This document shows, piece by piece, positions 38,696 to 51,350 of a stretch of DNA of 64,000 bases. Within the stretch, counting starts at the first letter, position 1; every line of letters begins with the position of its first letter. A program made the position numbers and the translations under genes. Source of the DNA: Monocercomonoides exilis (Eukaryota > Preaxostyla > Oxymonadida > Polymastigidae); the NCBI GenBank assembly GCA_001643675.2, contig LSRY02000054.1, positions 62,001-126,000 on the forward strand, given 5' to 3'. Below the pieces are notes generated by a model. It searched no databases. It was not told where the DNA came from and saw only the letters and a program-made list of their open reading frames with translations.

Positions 38696-41600
38696 AACTT
38701 TTTCAAAAGTGACACATCGCAGACAATCTTCAGCCACATCACGGCCAGTTGGATTCATTTCACTTGTTGACGTTGAAACTACTCCAGTTAAACATCAGCC
38801 ATCAAGAAGACCTTCAACTGCTGCTCCATCCACATCTTCTGTTTCATCTGCTATCACATCAACTTCCTCCTCCTCTTCCTCCTCCTCCTCCTCTTCCTCT
38901 TCCTCTTCTTCACATCAGCCAACATACAGTTCAAGATATGCAAGAAGATTAGGAATAACCCCATCTTCTTCATCTTCTTCCATTAGTTCAACACCTTCAT
39001 CCCCATCAACATCTATCTTATGCTCCCCAACTGTTCAATCATCTCATCATCCAATTTCTGTCTCCACGTCAATCTCTTCATCTTCATCTTCATCCTCCTC
39101 TTCATCCTCATCCACTTCATCCTCCTCTTTTCTCTCCACTCCTCTTTCTTCTCCTCAGCAGGGCCATTACAACCCTTCTTCCCTTAGACGCAACAAGAAG
39201 CAGACAAGAATAGCAGTCTCCATTGTAGATGATTTAGACACAGATGATGTGAATGATGTGGAGATAGTCACGCCAACAGGAGAGGAGGAAGGGAGAGTGC
39301 TGTTGAAGGATCCATTTGATACACTCACAGCAGATGACACAAAAGAGGAGAAGATTTCATCAATAAACAAGCAAAGTTCTGATGGAATTTCTTCTGTTCC
39401 GTCTGAGAATGAAATGAAAGAGGAGAGAAAGAAGGAGGAAGAGATGATGAGTGAAGAGGAACTGTTTCTGAGAGATGAAAGTTTGGAGAGGATTATCAGA
39501 GAAAGACTGAGTCTTCTTTCTATTGGGCAGAAGAAGAAAGAAGGGGAAGGAAAAATGAATGTCATAAATGCTGATTATGATGCAAAAGAGAAAGAAGAGG
39601 AAGAAGTTGATGGAAGTTTAATGAAACAGAAAAGCAGTGAAATAGATGCATGGGAGAGTGATGAGAAGGAAATGGAAAGCTTATTAATCAAAAGACAAAA
39701 GAAAGAAGAAAAAAATTTTGATGGAAATGACTTGTCAAAAGTTCAATTGATCAAAATTGACTTGAATGAAGATAAAGAAGATATGGATGAAAGTTGCATA
39801 CAAAGTGAAGAAGATGCACAAAATGATAAAGGAACAGATGATTTTATTGAATTATCTGCAGAAGAAGAGAAAAAGAATGAAGAAAATAACATATTCTTCA
39901 AAGGAGATATGGATGATGATAGTTTCTGTTTGGTTTCAAATGAAGTGATTGAAGAAGACATTGAAGAGATTGAAGGATTGAGTGAAAGAGATGGGAATGG
40001 CAATGATGATGATGATGATGGTGATGATGAAGACGAAAACAATGAAGACGAAGAAGAAGGCGAGCATACCTCATTAAGCGATATTGAGAACAAAGAGAGA
40101 AAAGAAAGGAAAGAAGGGAAAGAAGGGAAAGAAGAGAGATCACAAGAAGCATTTATAGAAGACTCAGCAGAGATGAATGACACAGAAGCTGTGTTTGATG
40201 ATGGTATTCAAACAGAACTAGAGGCAGTTGTTGAAGAAGAGGAAGAGGGAAGAGGAGGAGGAGACGAAAATGATGAAGATACAAAGGAAACAAAGAGATT
40301 GCTAGCCACAATAAAAGAGGTGTATGAAGAGATGATCAATGAGAGAGAGAAGAAGAAGAAAGAAGAAGAAGACAGAAAGAAACGAGGAATACGCCAAACT
40401 TCAGCCAGACACACGTATTTCAATCCATCCAAACACAAATCAACAAAATACACTCGTTTTATGAGCAATGAACAAGAGTCATCCAATCAAAAACCCACTC
40501 CATATGCACCTTCATCATCTGCCTTGTCTGACAGCAGACAAGGAAACACTCGTTCATCTTCTGTTCTCTCTCCCTCAAACAGTTCAAATGCCTTTGTGAG
40601 TGTCAGTTCATTGCATCACCCGCAAAGAAGCCAGCCTCATCCGAATTCTTGTCATGCTCCTTCATTCCGGTCAGACAAAACACGCAATGCAGACATACAC
40701 TCTCTCTTTGACACAAAAAGAAGGAGAGATTCTTCGATATTCTCTTCTGCTGGAGACAAAATCAGTTGTAGCAGTAACAGCTGCAGACCTTCCTCTTCTC
40801 ATCTCTCCCAAAGGAGTGTGTCGTCAACTGGAATTGGACAGGCACCTTCTGTCAGACCTTCTTCTAAACGATCAAGTTCTTCCACTTCGCCTTCTTCCTC
40901 TTCTTCTTCGAATTCTTCATCATCATCATCTTCTTCTTCTTCTTCTGTTAATAAATACAAACCTGTCAGACAGAGAATGTCACATTGGGATGTTCCTCCA
41001 CGAAAGAGAGTGAAGACTCAATCAGAAAATATACCATCTTCTTCTTCCTCTTCCTCTTCCTCTTCCTCTTCCTCTTCCTCTTCTTCTAATTCCAACAACC
41101 CAAATAAAGAAGTTGTTAAGCGTCGATCTGTCACACCCACATCATCCACACTGCAACATGACAAAGCAGCAGAAAGAAGACTTTCCATTCAAAAAAAGAG
41201 AGAAGAGAAAGAAAAACTGGAAAAGAGGAAGAAAGAGGCAAAGGAGCATTCACAACAGTTTCGAGAGAAGCTGATGAATGCGAAGTCGCGTCTGTCGTTG
41301 AGGAATATGATTCCGTTTGAGTGGATGAAGAAAGAAGGAGAAGAAGGGTGGGAGAGAGGGAAGAGCGAGTCGAATGACAATTCATCAGAGAATGAAGAGG
41401 GAAAAGAGAAGACAAAAGATAAAAGAGAGGAGTTTGTCATCACATTTGTGGGTGATAAGGCAGAAGTCGAAGATTTCAATAAAAACGGAACAGACAATGC
41501 TGAAAATACAGAAACTGAGAAAGAATCAGCAAAACAAGAAAGCGAAACAGAAAAAGAAGGAAAAGAAGGAAAAGAACAGGAAATACAAGAAAAGGATTCT

Positions 41601-44252
41601 ATTTTGAACAATTCGAGTGATTCAATTGTGAGTGCATCTCAAGTGGCTGTTAAGAGTTCTCCATCTGATGGAAATATCGAGACATCCAATTTGAATGAAG
41701 AAGCAGAAAAGAATGAAGATTACAGAATTGAAGATAAATCATCACAAACAGCTTCTGTTCAACAGCAATCAAATTCAACAGAGTTATCGTCTTCAATCAC
41801 AAATGACAATTCTTCTTCTAATTCATCCAATTTGTCCAGTGATAACAGCAAAGAGAAACTGGAAAAGCCAAACTCTTCTGAATCATCATCTTCTTCTGAT
41901 ATACACGATGAAGAACACAAAAAAGAACAAACTGAAAATGAAAGCTCAATTTCAGTTGAGATAAATCAAAATGAATCTTCCACACACATCATTCACCCTT
42001 CTTTCTCTCCTCCATCTCCTTTCTCTTCATCTGATGAGACAGAAAACACAACATCATCTTCTTCTGATTCATCTCATGTCACTTTCTCTCTTCCTGTGGA
42101 TACTTTAGTATCATCATCTTCTTCTTCCTCTTCTTCCTCCTCTTCTTCCTCCTCTTCCTCTTCTGCTGGCTCTGCTATTTCTTCATCTTCACCTGTTGAT
42201 CACTCTGATACTTCCTCATTTCATTCACCCACTCAAACAACACCATCTTCATCTTCCTCCATTTCTTCTGTTGAACGCAATGCTTCCTCTGATTCATCAA
42301 GTTCTGCTCAGAATTCTCCCTCTTCTTCCTTATCTGAGTCAAAAGACTCGTCTCATTGTACCTCAGCTTCTCCTTCTGACAATATGCCATCCTCACTTCA
42401 TCCGTCGCAGCTGACGATGAATTCAAATGCTCTGTCTTCTCTTGTTGATGAGTTCACCACCACCATTTCGAGAAGTGGTGTTGCCTTGTACATTCCATTT
42501 GAGTCATCTCATTCTCTCCACCACAACACCAGCCATCACCAGCGCTCTCATTCAAAGGCATCTGACTCTTCTTCTGTCAGCCACTCCACTCGCTTTGTTG
42601 CCATTCCCATTGAGACAGACAGCTCTTCTGCTGAAACACATCACTCGAATCCTTCTTCTTCTGATGGAGATGATGTTGTCATTCACTCAAACACATCGAC
42701 ACTTTCAAAGCATGCAACAAAACCAAATGATTTTTCAATAGTTGTTTCAAAAGGTTCAATTCACAATTATGAAGCTGGTTCAGATTCAACTAATGTTTTG
42801 AAAGAAATGTCTGATTCTTCTTTGAACTCTTCATCTTCTCCAACAAACGCTTTAAACGCATATTCTCTTCATTCAAATGATTCATCACAACAACAACACA
42901 CTTCATCCTCATCCTCTTCATCCTCTCCTTCTTCCTCTTCATCTCAACAGCCATCCAACTCTGTTTCTGTTAAAGCAGACAATTCTGAAAGTTCTTGTTT
43001 GCCTCCTTCATCCTCTTCCATTCCATCTGCTCATTCATCAGCAGATCCACTTTCTCCTCTCCAGTCACTTCAGAGTACAACCATCTCCATCTCATCAGCC
43101 AACGATATTGTTCAGAATCTTGTTCCTCTTTTGGAATCAGCACTTGGAGGTGAGCATAAACTCAAGCTCACAATATCCTCTTCTGACTCTTCTTCTTCTT
43201 CTTCTTCTCCAAACTCTTCTCATTCATCTGCACAACTTTATTTCACACTTGAAAATCAACAGTCACATTCACAAAAAGATGATATCAAGAATGACATTCG
43301 CCTTGAGTCTTCGAATTGCTCAGAAGGGGTTGGCCAAGCTGTTCATTCTGGTCGTCTGTTGGCATCTCATTCAGCTTCTTCTAATTCTTCTGATGATTTA
43401 CACAAAGACAGCGAAGGAACATCTGCTCCTGCTTCTTCCGTTGTCACTTCTGGTGTAGCTCCTCCTTCCTCTCCAAGTGTAATTACTGTACCTGCTTTTC
43501 ATTCTCGTCCAATTATTCCTCCTCTTCGCACCAAGTCTTTGTCTCCTCAGTCGTCTAATTCATCATCCTTGTCATCCATGTCATCTTTGTCATCCTTATC
43601 ATCCAGACATCCATCAACATCACGTTCATCTTTTTCTTCCTTTCGAGGAATAAACTACACTGACAAAGGCGAATGTTCTCGCAAACCACTAACCGAACGA
43701 AAGTATTCTTCTTCATCGCAGTTGGAATCAAAGGATTCATTCATCAAAGCAAATTCATTAAGAAAGCATTCTCCTTCACATTCAAAAATCCAGCCTCAAT
43801 CATCCAATTCCAGTTCTTCCACAAACTCGTTCCATGTGCCTTCTTCGTCCTCTCAAACAGACGAAAATGTGGAAAAAAGAAAAATTGAAAGAATTCCGTG
43901 GAAAGAGATTAAGAAAGCAGCCTTGTTGGAGCAAAAGAGGAAAAGGCAACAAGCTGCACAGCAAGGGGAATGCTCTTCAGATTGGTTTAAAGAAGGAAAT
44001 GTCGAATTTCAGTTACTGCTCAAACCAGAACAATTGTCTGAAAAACAAATGGAAATGAAAAAAACTGAAAGCTCATTTGAAGAAGATCAACGTTGTGAAG
44101 TCGAAATTCCTTCAAAAGATGCTTCAAATACATTACAGTCACAGTCCATGAAGAAAAATACTGATGTTTCAGACATTGAGACAAATTTGCCTTTGAACTC
44201 GACTTTTTCAGAAGAGAATAGACAAATTATATCTTTTTCAATAAATACATAA
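37206..44252 (+). CDS. NEK (NIMA-related) Ser/Thr kinase with long Ser-rich tail
   Basis: Protein of 2,348 aa with a canonical N-terminal kinase domain (residues 1-260): glycine loop GRGNYG (11-16), catalytic Lys33 in VLKEI, Glu51, HRD at 126-128, DFG at 147-149 and the NEK-type activation segment SVGTPYYLSPE ending at 174. All catalytic residues are present. NEK kinases act in centrosome or basal-body, flagellar and mitotic control and are strongly expanded in flagellates. The tail has poly-Ser tracts, acidic stretches, and a Lys/Glu-rich probable coiled coil (for example KKREEKEKLEKRKKEAKEHS). I chose ATG 37206 because it is the first in the frame after TAA 37077 and lies ten residues before the glycine loop; the 39 codons upstream contain no ATG. 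The stop TAA overlaps a TAAA, as reported for trichomonad polyadenylation signals, and AATAAA lies just before it. Confidence 0.92.
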
Positions 44253-45269
44253 AGGTTATATATTTTTTAATTTTAATTTTTTCAAAAAATTTCGAAATGC
44301 CATATGTTGTCAAAAATAGTTGAAAACGTTGAAAATTGATTGTTTTAAATTTAGTTTTTTTTCAATTCAATTCCGGTCTTTTTCAAAAATAAATATCAAA
44401 TAGATGTCTTGTTTGAAACATTGTTGTTGTTGAGCTAATTTTCTTTTTTAATAAATGACATTTCTAGAAAACAAAGTTCTTTTCAAAATTTTGTGAAAAA
44501 ATTCTTTTGTTTTATTAGTGGTGCATTTTCTTTTTTAATTTTTTCAATGAAGAGTAACTTGACTATTATTTCATTATTTTGATATTTGAAAACGGTTTTT
44601 CATTAAAATATTTCTGAAAATAGATAGTTGAAAAATTCGTTCATTCAGTTGTCAAAATTCAAACAAAATCTGATAAAAAATACTTTTCAAATGAAAACTT
44701 GAATATGTTAACAACAGTTTGAAATTTGACTGATTAATATCATAAACACATTAAAAAAAAAAAGATAAATATAAAATAATCCAAAAATGGTTATTTTAAA
44801 CTTTGGAAAGACAATCATGATGTGAAATATTTTCTCATAAAACTCAAAATGATAAACAGTGGGTAAAAAGGCCGGTCCATTATCTCATTTCAACAAAAAT
44901 GCTAAGGTGATTATAACTTTATTTTTTTGATAAAAAGTATTTTTCAAAAAAAAAACTTTTCCTTATAATTTATTGTTATTCATGAAAACAGAAATTGTCT
45001 TTCAGACACATAAGTTGATTCTAATGAGACAAGCTTATTCGAACAATTTATTGAAAAACAGTTATCTCGCGTGCATAATTGCGTTTCATCGGACAATGCA
45101 AATTCTTGTTTTTTGGATCTAACACACTTTAACATATATTCAATTCTTTTATAAAATAGTTAAAAGGAGCGTAAAACATTTTCAACAAAATTGTAAAAAA
45201 ATTTAAAAATGTGACAATTTATGGATTTATTTCTGTTTAGGGTTGTTGAAAATCAGATAATGATCAAAA
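44253..45269. other. AT-rich spacer, nothing recognised
   Basis: 3' flank of the NEK gene and 5' flank of the transposase relic. I see no gene, RNA or clear terminal inverted repeat for the transposon, although its left end must lie here. Confidence 0.6.
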
Positions 45270-46591
45270 ATGGCATACCCAAGAGAAAAAAAATCTTCTG
45301 TTTTCGATAAAACTTGTTCATTTATAAAAGAAGAGATAGCATGTGATTGGTTATTTCATCACATTTTGGAAGATAAAAGTCCAGAATGCAGAATTCATAA
45401 GAAAAAGAAGGTTTTGGTGAAAGAAGGAGTATTTTATGGGTGTTGGACGTGTTGGAAATGTGAAACAAAAAAATCAATGCACAAAGGAACTAATTTGGAG
45501 ATAACAAGATGTGAAATTAAAAAGTTTTTACTCATCATCTTGTTTCTTTAGCTTGGGATTTCGCAATCAAACATCCAAAAAATGCTTAATTTGCATGATT
45601 CAGTTGTTGGCAATTGGAGCTGTGTGTTAAGATGTGCTTGTATGGATTTTATCAACAACAATCCAATCAGACTTAGAGGTGAGGTGGTTATTGTAGAGAT
45701 TGATGAGTGCGAATGGAGACGAAGAAAATATTAAAGGGGTAGAAAGAAAAAGCAAATTTGGATTTTTGGTGAGATAGAAAGTACAGAAAATAAAAAAGAA
45801 ATTTTGAAGAAATTCTGCAAAATTGTTCCTGACAGATCGGAAAAAACTCTTCCTCCGATTATCAGACAGCACATTTTTCCAAGAACAATTATCATGAGTG
45901 ATAAATGGAAATTTTATTCATCACAGGAAGCATTCGGATACATTCATAAAACAGTCTGCCGTAAGAGAAATTATGTCTATCCGGTGAGCGGTGCTTGTAC
46001 AAACACGATAGAAAGTATGTGGTCGCATTTGCGGGAAAGTTTTTCAAAACATGGTATCAGAGAACGGTTTTTGGGGGATTATCTGGCATTTTGGATGATG
46101 AAAAATACAAAACAACTAGCTTTTCAAGATGTTGTGCACATGATCGTTTTACAGAAAGGAAGAGGAAATGGAAGAACAAATTTTGGAAGAACAGGATGTT
46201 AAAGAAGACAACGAATTAATATACGAAAATATTCCAAATGTCTAAATTTATTTGAAAAGTTCCTTTTGTTTAATTTTCAAATAAAATAAAAACTTCATAT
46301 TTCGATCATATTTCTGTTCCAACGAACGAAACCTTTCAAAAATGGATTTAATAACATTACCAAGATTTTGTTTCAATTTGGGTGTAGTTTTATAAGAGAA
46401 AACAGAAATTTAATCGAAATATGAAGTTTTCATTTTATTTGAAAATTAAACAAAAGGAACTTTTCAAAAAAATTTAGACAGATATTGAAAGTTTTTATTC
46501 TAAAGAATCTTCCAATGAGAAAATTGATGAATCAACGGATTGTTTGTATTTATCTGATGGTGCTGATTCATCGAAATGGGTGGATGAATAA
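45270..46591 (+). pseudogene. Merlin / IS1595-type (ISXO2-like) DDE transposase, broken
   Basis: From ATG 45270 one frame encodes an IS1595/Merlin transposase. A zinc ribbon comes first (ECRIHKKKK...YGCWTCWKC), then the catalytic triad: Asp in VEIDECEW (codon 45702), Asp in IIMSDKW (45900) and Glu in ACTNTIESMW (46011). Two in-frame stops break it, TAG 45549 and TAA 45732, the second inside the conserved RRKY-x-RGRKK motif. After about 46150 the frame shifts and continues as an acidic tail (NELIYENIPN), which is then split by a 242-bp element at 46239-46480. Past that element the frame resumes (ESFYSKESSNEKIDE) and ends at TAA 46589. The family cuts and pastes with 8-9 bp target duplications; I could not identify its terminal repeats. 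Inactive. Confidence 0.85.
46239..46480. mobile_element. 242-bp MITE inserted in the Merlin transposase tail
   Basis: Ends TGTCTAAATTTATTTGAAAA and its complement, then GTTCCTTTTGTTTAATTTTC inward, with a palindromic body. Removing exactly 242 bp plus one 2-bp target copy (AA on the left, GA on the right, one presumably mutated) rejoins the transposase tail in frame. It is therefore younger than the transposon. No coding capacity. Confidence 0.8.
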
Positions 46592-46805
46592 TTGCAGTTG
46601 AATATTTTTTTAATTTTTCAATTCTTTTTCACTGTCTCACAATCAAATATTTTTGAAAAAAAGAAAAATAAAAAAAACTTAATTTTGATAAACTTCAGCG
46701 ATTTTTTAAAATCCAAAACATTAATATAACTGATTAATAAATATTTCTATTTGTATACAAATTAATTTCTCAATATCAGATATAACGCGAAATGGAAGTT
46801 TTATA
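46592..46805. other. AT-rich spacer between elements
   Basis: No gene or repeat seen; probably the right end of the Merlin element plus flank. Confidence 0.5.
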
Positions 46806-47047
46806 TGGGTGATTCTTTTTGAAAAGTCGCAAATGTATAATTTACAAATAATGTTAAATCTTCATATTTTTCTCAAATTTTTGTTTCAGCTCACAAATCT
46901 CCTCAAGAATGTTTGAAATAGCATTATCCAGAAATTGATTCCATATTAGTGAAGTTTGGTGTTTGTTAACAAAAATTTAAGCAAAATGTGAAATTCTTGA
47001 TTTATTTGAAAATTAAACATTTGCGACTTTTCAAAAAGGATTACCCA
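46806..47047. mobile_element. 242-bp MITE, TGGGTGATTC type
   Basis: Terminal repeats TGGGTGATTCTTTTTGAAAA / complement, bordered by TA at 46804-46805 and 47048-47049. The body is an imperfect hairpin. Same length as the copies at 46239, 57066 and 58287. Confidence 0.85.
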
Positions 47048-47339
47048 TATTTGAAACACCAATAAAGTGATTCAATAAGTGGGAGAAAGTTAACTCGTCT
47101 GTATAAAGATATTTTCTGATTTTTGTTTGTTTTCTTGGTTTGTGAGAACAAAACGGTTACTTGAAAAAGCTTTCGGTTTATTATCTTTCAATAGAAATTT
47201 CAATGATGTGTTATAAAGAATTTATTTTTGTGGTGAATGAAAAGAAATGAAAGTGCACGAGGATTTAAAAAATTTTAAATATTTCTTAAAAGTAAAAAAA
47301 ATGGAAAAATGTGAAACAAAAATTACATTGAACACTCAT

Positions 47340-48215
47340 TCTCAGATACAGATTAACCATCTCCTGCTCCCAAACTGTTTCAACTGCTGCTGGAATCAGA
47401 GTCTTTCACAAAGAGGGAAATTGAATCATTATCTTTATCAGTTTAACTTTATTCATCATCGTCTCCTTTTTCAACTGTGGCAAGTGTGTTCATTATTTCT
47501 TCAACAAAATTCGTGAAAGATTAATTCTTTGATAAATGAAACATGAAATTCGAAATGAAATCATCAATGAATTTATTTTATTGCAAAGTTCAACGAAAAA
47601 ATGTTCGAAATCTCAATCTCAAACACTCTATTCAAATTGCACAATTACCAATAATCTGGTCAACAAAATGATATTTGTGACACATAATCAGGTGAGAGAA
47701 GTTGTAATCTTTTAGGCTGTTGAAAGCGAGTCATTCATCGCTGTAAATTGAAATCATTTGTTTGATGAAATCGAAAAATGCAGAAATTATATTCTTTTTC
47801 TTTTGTTCTTCACATTAATAATAATAAATCTTCCTCCTCCATCTTCACGCTTTCTTTCTATTCCTCCAAAAAGCCAGACTTGTGCCTTTTTCCTTCCTTT
47901 ATGAAATTTTCTTTTTCTCAACATAGCTTCGTCGACCTCCACTATATGACCCTCTCCTCTAATTGGTTAGAAATTCTTCAAATAATTTTTGAAGAAATAG
48001 ATGTGCAATGGAAAAACCAGAACATAACTTTCTTTCTGTTGATATTAAGCAAAATGCTTGATTGAGTGATGCTCAATTTTGGAGAAAAATACAGAAGAAT
48101 ATGAAGAAGTTTGTGGACTTGAATTTTTGAATATTTGAACGAAGTTCCATCAAAAATGCTTATTGCTTTTCCACATTAAGAACATCTATATAACCTCATT
48201 GTCTCCGATCTGGTA
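47340..48215 (-). pseudogene. Second, older Merlin / IS1595-type transposase relic
   Basis: Read on the - strand, fragments align in order with the relic at 45270. The zinc-ribbon half CGKAISIFDGTSFKYSKIQV (about 48150) comes first. Next is the first Asp region EGHIVEVDEAMLRKRKFHKG and KAQVWLFGGIER (about 47860-47960). Then IYSDE-stop (47720), HFVDQIIGNC-AI-stop-IECL (about 47650) and an acidic Ser-rich tail (ATVEKGDDDE, about 47490). Frameshifts and stops separate them, including TGA in place of the Trp after the second Asp. Divergence from the other copy is large, so it is a separate, older insertion in opposite orientation rather than a recent duplicate. Confidence 0.75.
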
Positions 48216-48532
48216 TGTATATGCATTTTATTCTTGCATTTTAAACATCGTAAATCCTTATTTTGAAGAATGCTCCCAAAAAAGTTAAGAAAGAACAAGG
48301 AAGGCAAGAGAAAGTTTCATTCATTTTGTTTATTTCGCTGTTTGAATCGTTCAAACAGGATGTCATAAGGATGGAAATATACAAAAAATTAAAAAAAATC
48401 AATATTTATATATTTGTTAAATACATCAATAATAAAAAAACTTGAACATAAAATAATTAGACACATCATGTGCATGGTAAATATTTATGAAAAATTTGGT
48501 GTTTTTTGACATTATTATTCACAGAAAATATG

Positions 48533-50897
48533 AATCGATGGCAAGATCCAAATATATGGACCTCGGATTTTTCTGATTTCTTTTGAATAAAACAATAGAT
48601 AATATGATGTTAATTAACAGAAAATTACTTTCATTTGTCGAAAATTAGATTTAATGAACTTCACAACAGAAAATTTGATTTGTCCCATATTTTTATTTTA
48701 ATTATGCAGTAAACAAAAATTTGCTGGCAAGTGGGATGCACTGAGAAAATGTTTTTGAATCTTATTTGATCTTATTAAATGCATCATTTTCATTAACTGA
48801 GTGAACGTTGATTTTTTTTTTCCTTAAAAATAGTCGTTATTTTCTTGTGAGAATTTCATTTGTGTGTGTTACAAACGTATTACATTCGAAAACATGTTTG
48901 ATGTAATTTTGACACTCTTTTTGTAATATATTTGTTGAGAAATTATTCAATATATGTTTCGTTTTCGATTTTTCATTTCATATAATACTGTATTTCAACA
49001 TTTATTTAATCACATGCATCTGACGCTTCTTATAGAAGAAGTGATGAAAAATTTCCAAGATCACGTTGGAAATGGATTGGAACAGCAAAAATGTCATGAA
49101 TGCAGATGATCCTGGTTGTGTTTAAATGCTTGATGTAAACACAGAGTTGATTGTCTTGGATGCGCTTGTGGTGTGTGACAATCTGTGGAGGCAGATCAAT
49201 AAGACACACTTCCAGATATGCTTTGACAAGCATGGAAATGCACCGCAGAATGAGATCAACATGGTTTGCCGATGTAAACAATTGAAATAACCAATGAATT
49301 TTCTTGATCTGATTTTTGCTTACCCGAAAGACACAATTGAAATGAGTTTTCTGGAAAGGAGAAACAGGGATGTTTAATGGAAGTGTGCAAATGTGGAGCA
49401 GCCAAACTCGATCGTTGGCTATGGACTTAAGCGTTAGTCGCGCAAGGTGGAATGCAGGCTGATAGAGAATGAAAAAAGAATGGCGGATCATGAGATGGAG
49501 TTTGAGGACATTAGTATGCTGTAGCGAGGAAAGGCAGAAACCGAGGTGTCAGATGCTTGGAGGATCGGGCGAGAGAGGAAGAGAGTTGTTGAGTTCTGAG
49601 GAGCCACAATGATGATGATGCTCACACTCCTGTTTGAAGAACTGTGGGAAAAGAACATTGAATTCAATATAGATACAAAGGTGGAAAAGATACGTTGGAT
49701 GGATGTGAGTATTGGACGATGAAAAGAAATAGTTGAGGAGGAAAAGATATTTTGAGAAAATTGGACTAATGAAAGGAGTTTTTCAAACAGATCACCATAG
49801 TTTTTTTAAGGACAATTTCTTATTAATGTTATAGCTGATGGAACATTAAGGCTTTTAAAAACAGAATTGAAGGATATGGAAAGAAAAATAGTTGAAGAGG
49901 TGAAGAAACAAAGATTGAAGCATCTGATTATTGAAATAATTGTGCTTGTTGCTCGACGATGAAAGTGAAAACATTAATTGTCAGATTTGTGAGACATTTC
50001 TAGTTATTATTGCAAATAGGGTGTGAAGGATTTTGATATGGAAATGATGGAGATGTTTCCGAGGTGGCAACGGGAAAGAGCAGATTAAGTGGCTACGAAT
50101 GAGTTTTTATGTTTAGGTTTGAAAAAAAAGTCAATTTTTAATGTTGTGGTTATCTAATTTTTTCTCTATGAGATTCTATTTTTTTTGAACTGACACTATT
50201 AAAATATTTTGTTGAAAGGAATGTTCAATTAAAAAAGTGTAGTTCTTTTGTTGCAAAATTGTCGAATGAAATATGTGCAAAATTCAATAATTAAATTTTA
50301 TTTTTTTTAATTATTCAATTAATATTTTCAATATTCGCTCTTCAAATCATATTTTTTTGTAATCAAAGCTTTTAAAAAAAATAAAAGCTCTTCGAAATGT
50401 TCAAAAGGATTCAAATGATTTGTTTTCATTGCAAGAAAAAATTGAGAGATTTGGGAAGAGCATCAAACCAATAAAATATGTTAGATTAATAATTTCATAT
50501 TCATGGTCATTCAATTGCCTAATTTGATTATTATTTAAGTTTTATAAAATATCTGTTAAGGAAACATGCAAATGAAATTCTCACAAGAAAATAACGACTA
50601 TTTTTAAGGAAAAAAAAAATCAACGTTCACTCAGTTAATGAAAATGATGCATTTAATAAGATCAAATAAGATTCAAAAACACTTTCTCAGTGCATCCCAC
50701 TTGCCAGCAAATTTTTGTTTACTGCATAATTAAAATAAAAATATGGGACAAATCAAATTTTCTGTTGTGAAGTTCATTAAATCTAATTTTCGACAAATGA
50801 AAGTAATTTTCTGTTAATTAACATCATATTATCTATTGTTTTATTCAAAAGAAATCAGAAAAATCCGAGGTCCATATATTTGGATCTTGCCAAATCG
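48533..50897. mobile_element. 2.4-kb element with ~335-bp terminal inverted repeats
   Basis: Arms 48533-48871 and 50570-50897 are close reverse complements. The outer ends start AATCGAT(TT)GGCAAGATCC and the inner ends stop near GAGAATTTCATTTG. No flanking target duplication is obvious. The interior is not transposase-like but holds a decayed, more GC-rich coding stretch. The structure fits a long-TIR foldback or MULE-like non-autonomous element, or a two-ended solo structure left by a larger transposon. Confidence 0.7.
49017..50090 (+). pseudogene. Decayed unrecognised gene inside the long-TIR element
   Basis: Coding-like text on + is broken by several stops. The first half reads LIVLDALVVCDNLWRQINKT, then FLDLIFAYPKDTIEMSFLER and CRLIENEKRMADHEMEFED, with TAA or TAG five times in that frame and TGA later. 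After a frameshift near 49800 it continues GQFLINVIADGTLRLLKTEL and KDMERKIVEEVKKQRLKHLI, then DFDMEMMEMFPRWQRERAD. The 153-codon open frame on the opposite strand (49030-49491) is probably its shadow. Composition at 49.0-49.6 kb is much more GC-rich than the arms and the flanks. I do not recognise the family; either a captured host gene or the element's own dead gene. Confidence 0.45.
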
Positions 50898-51114
50898 ATT
50901 AACACTTGTTTCAGCCTATTAATAATTGAAAAATAAATTTGAATCCAAGTATTAACTATACGTTTTGTTCCCACTCAACATTTTTTTTCTCAGTTCCATC
51001 ATTGTCATCGTTAATGAGGTTTTTTTTACCAACTTCATAAAAACTTTTTGTTTGCATCTTTCTGTTTGTTTTTATCTGGAAGGAAGAAAAATACAATTAT
51101 TTTAAATTCATGAT
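50898..51114. other. AT-rich spacer, nothing recognised
   Basis: Short AT-rich stretch with T- and A-runs between the long-TIR element and the MITE at 51115. Confidence 0.5.
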
Positions 51115-51350
51115 ATATATTTTTTAGAAAAGTTCCTTTTGTTTAATTTTCAAAAAAAATGAAAATGTCAGATTTCAATCAATTTTCTGTTCTCTCTCAT
51201 GAAACTTCACAATAATGGAAATAATATCATTGTTTTGGTTTTGTTTCCATTTATGTGAAGTTTCGTGAGTGGGAACAGAAAATTGTTGAAAATTTGAAAT
51301 TTAAATTTTATTTGGAAATTAAACAAAATGAAGTTTTCAAAAAATTTAGA
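51115..51350. mobile_element. ~236-bp MITE, GTTCC subfamily
   Basis: Left GAAAAGTTCCTTTTGTTTAA and right AAAATTTAGA ends mirror the element at 46239. The interior holds the shared core GTGAAGTTTCGTGAGTGGGA and ACAGAAAATTG. Bordered by TATA-rich sequence, so the target copy cannot be fixed. Confidence 0.7.

Noticed and set aside
49030-49491. 153-codon open frame on - inside the long-TIR element.
   Set aside because: The + strand reads as better protein text despite stops; the - frame is probably its antisense shadow. Kept only as a remark.
48533-50897. Maverick/Polinton element, suggested by long terminal repeats in a metamonad-like genome.
   Set aside because: No integrase, polymerase B, ATPase or capsid-type frames lie inside and the element is only 2.4 kb.
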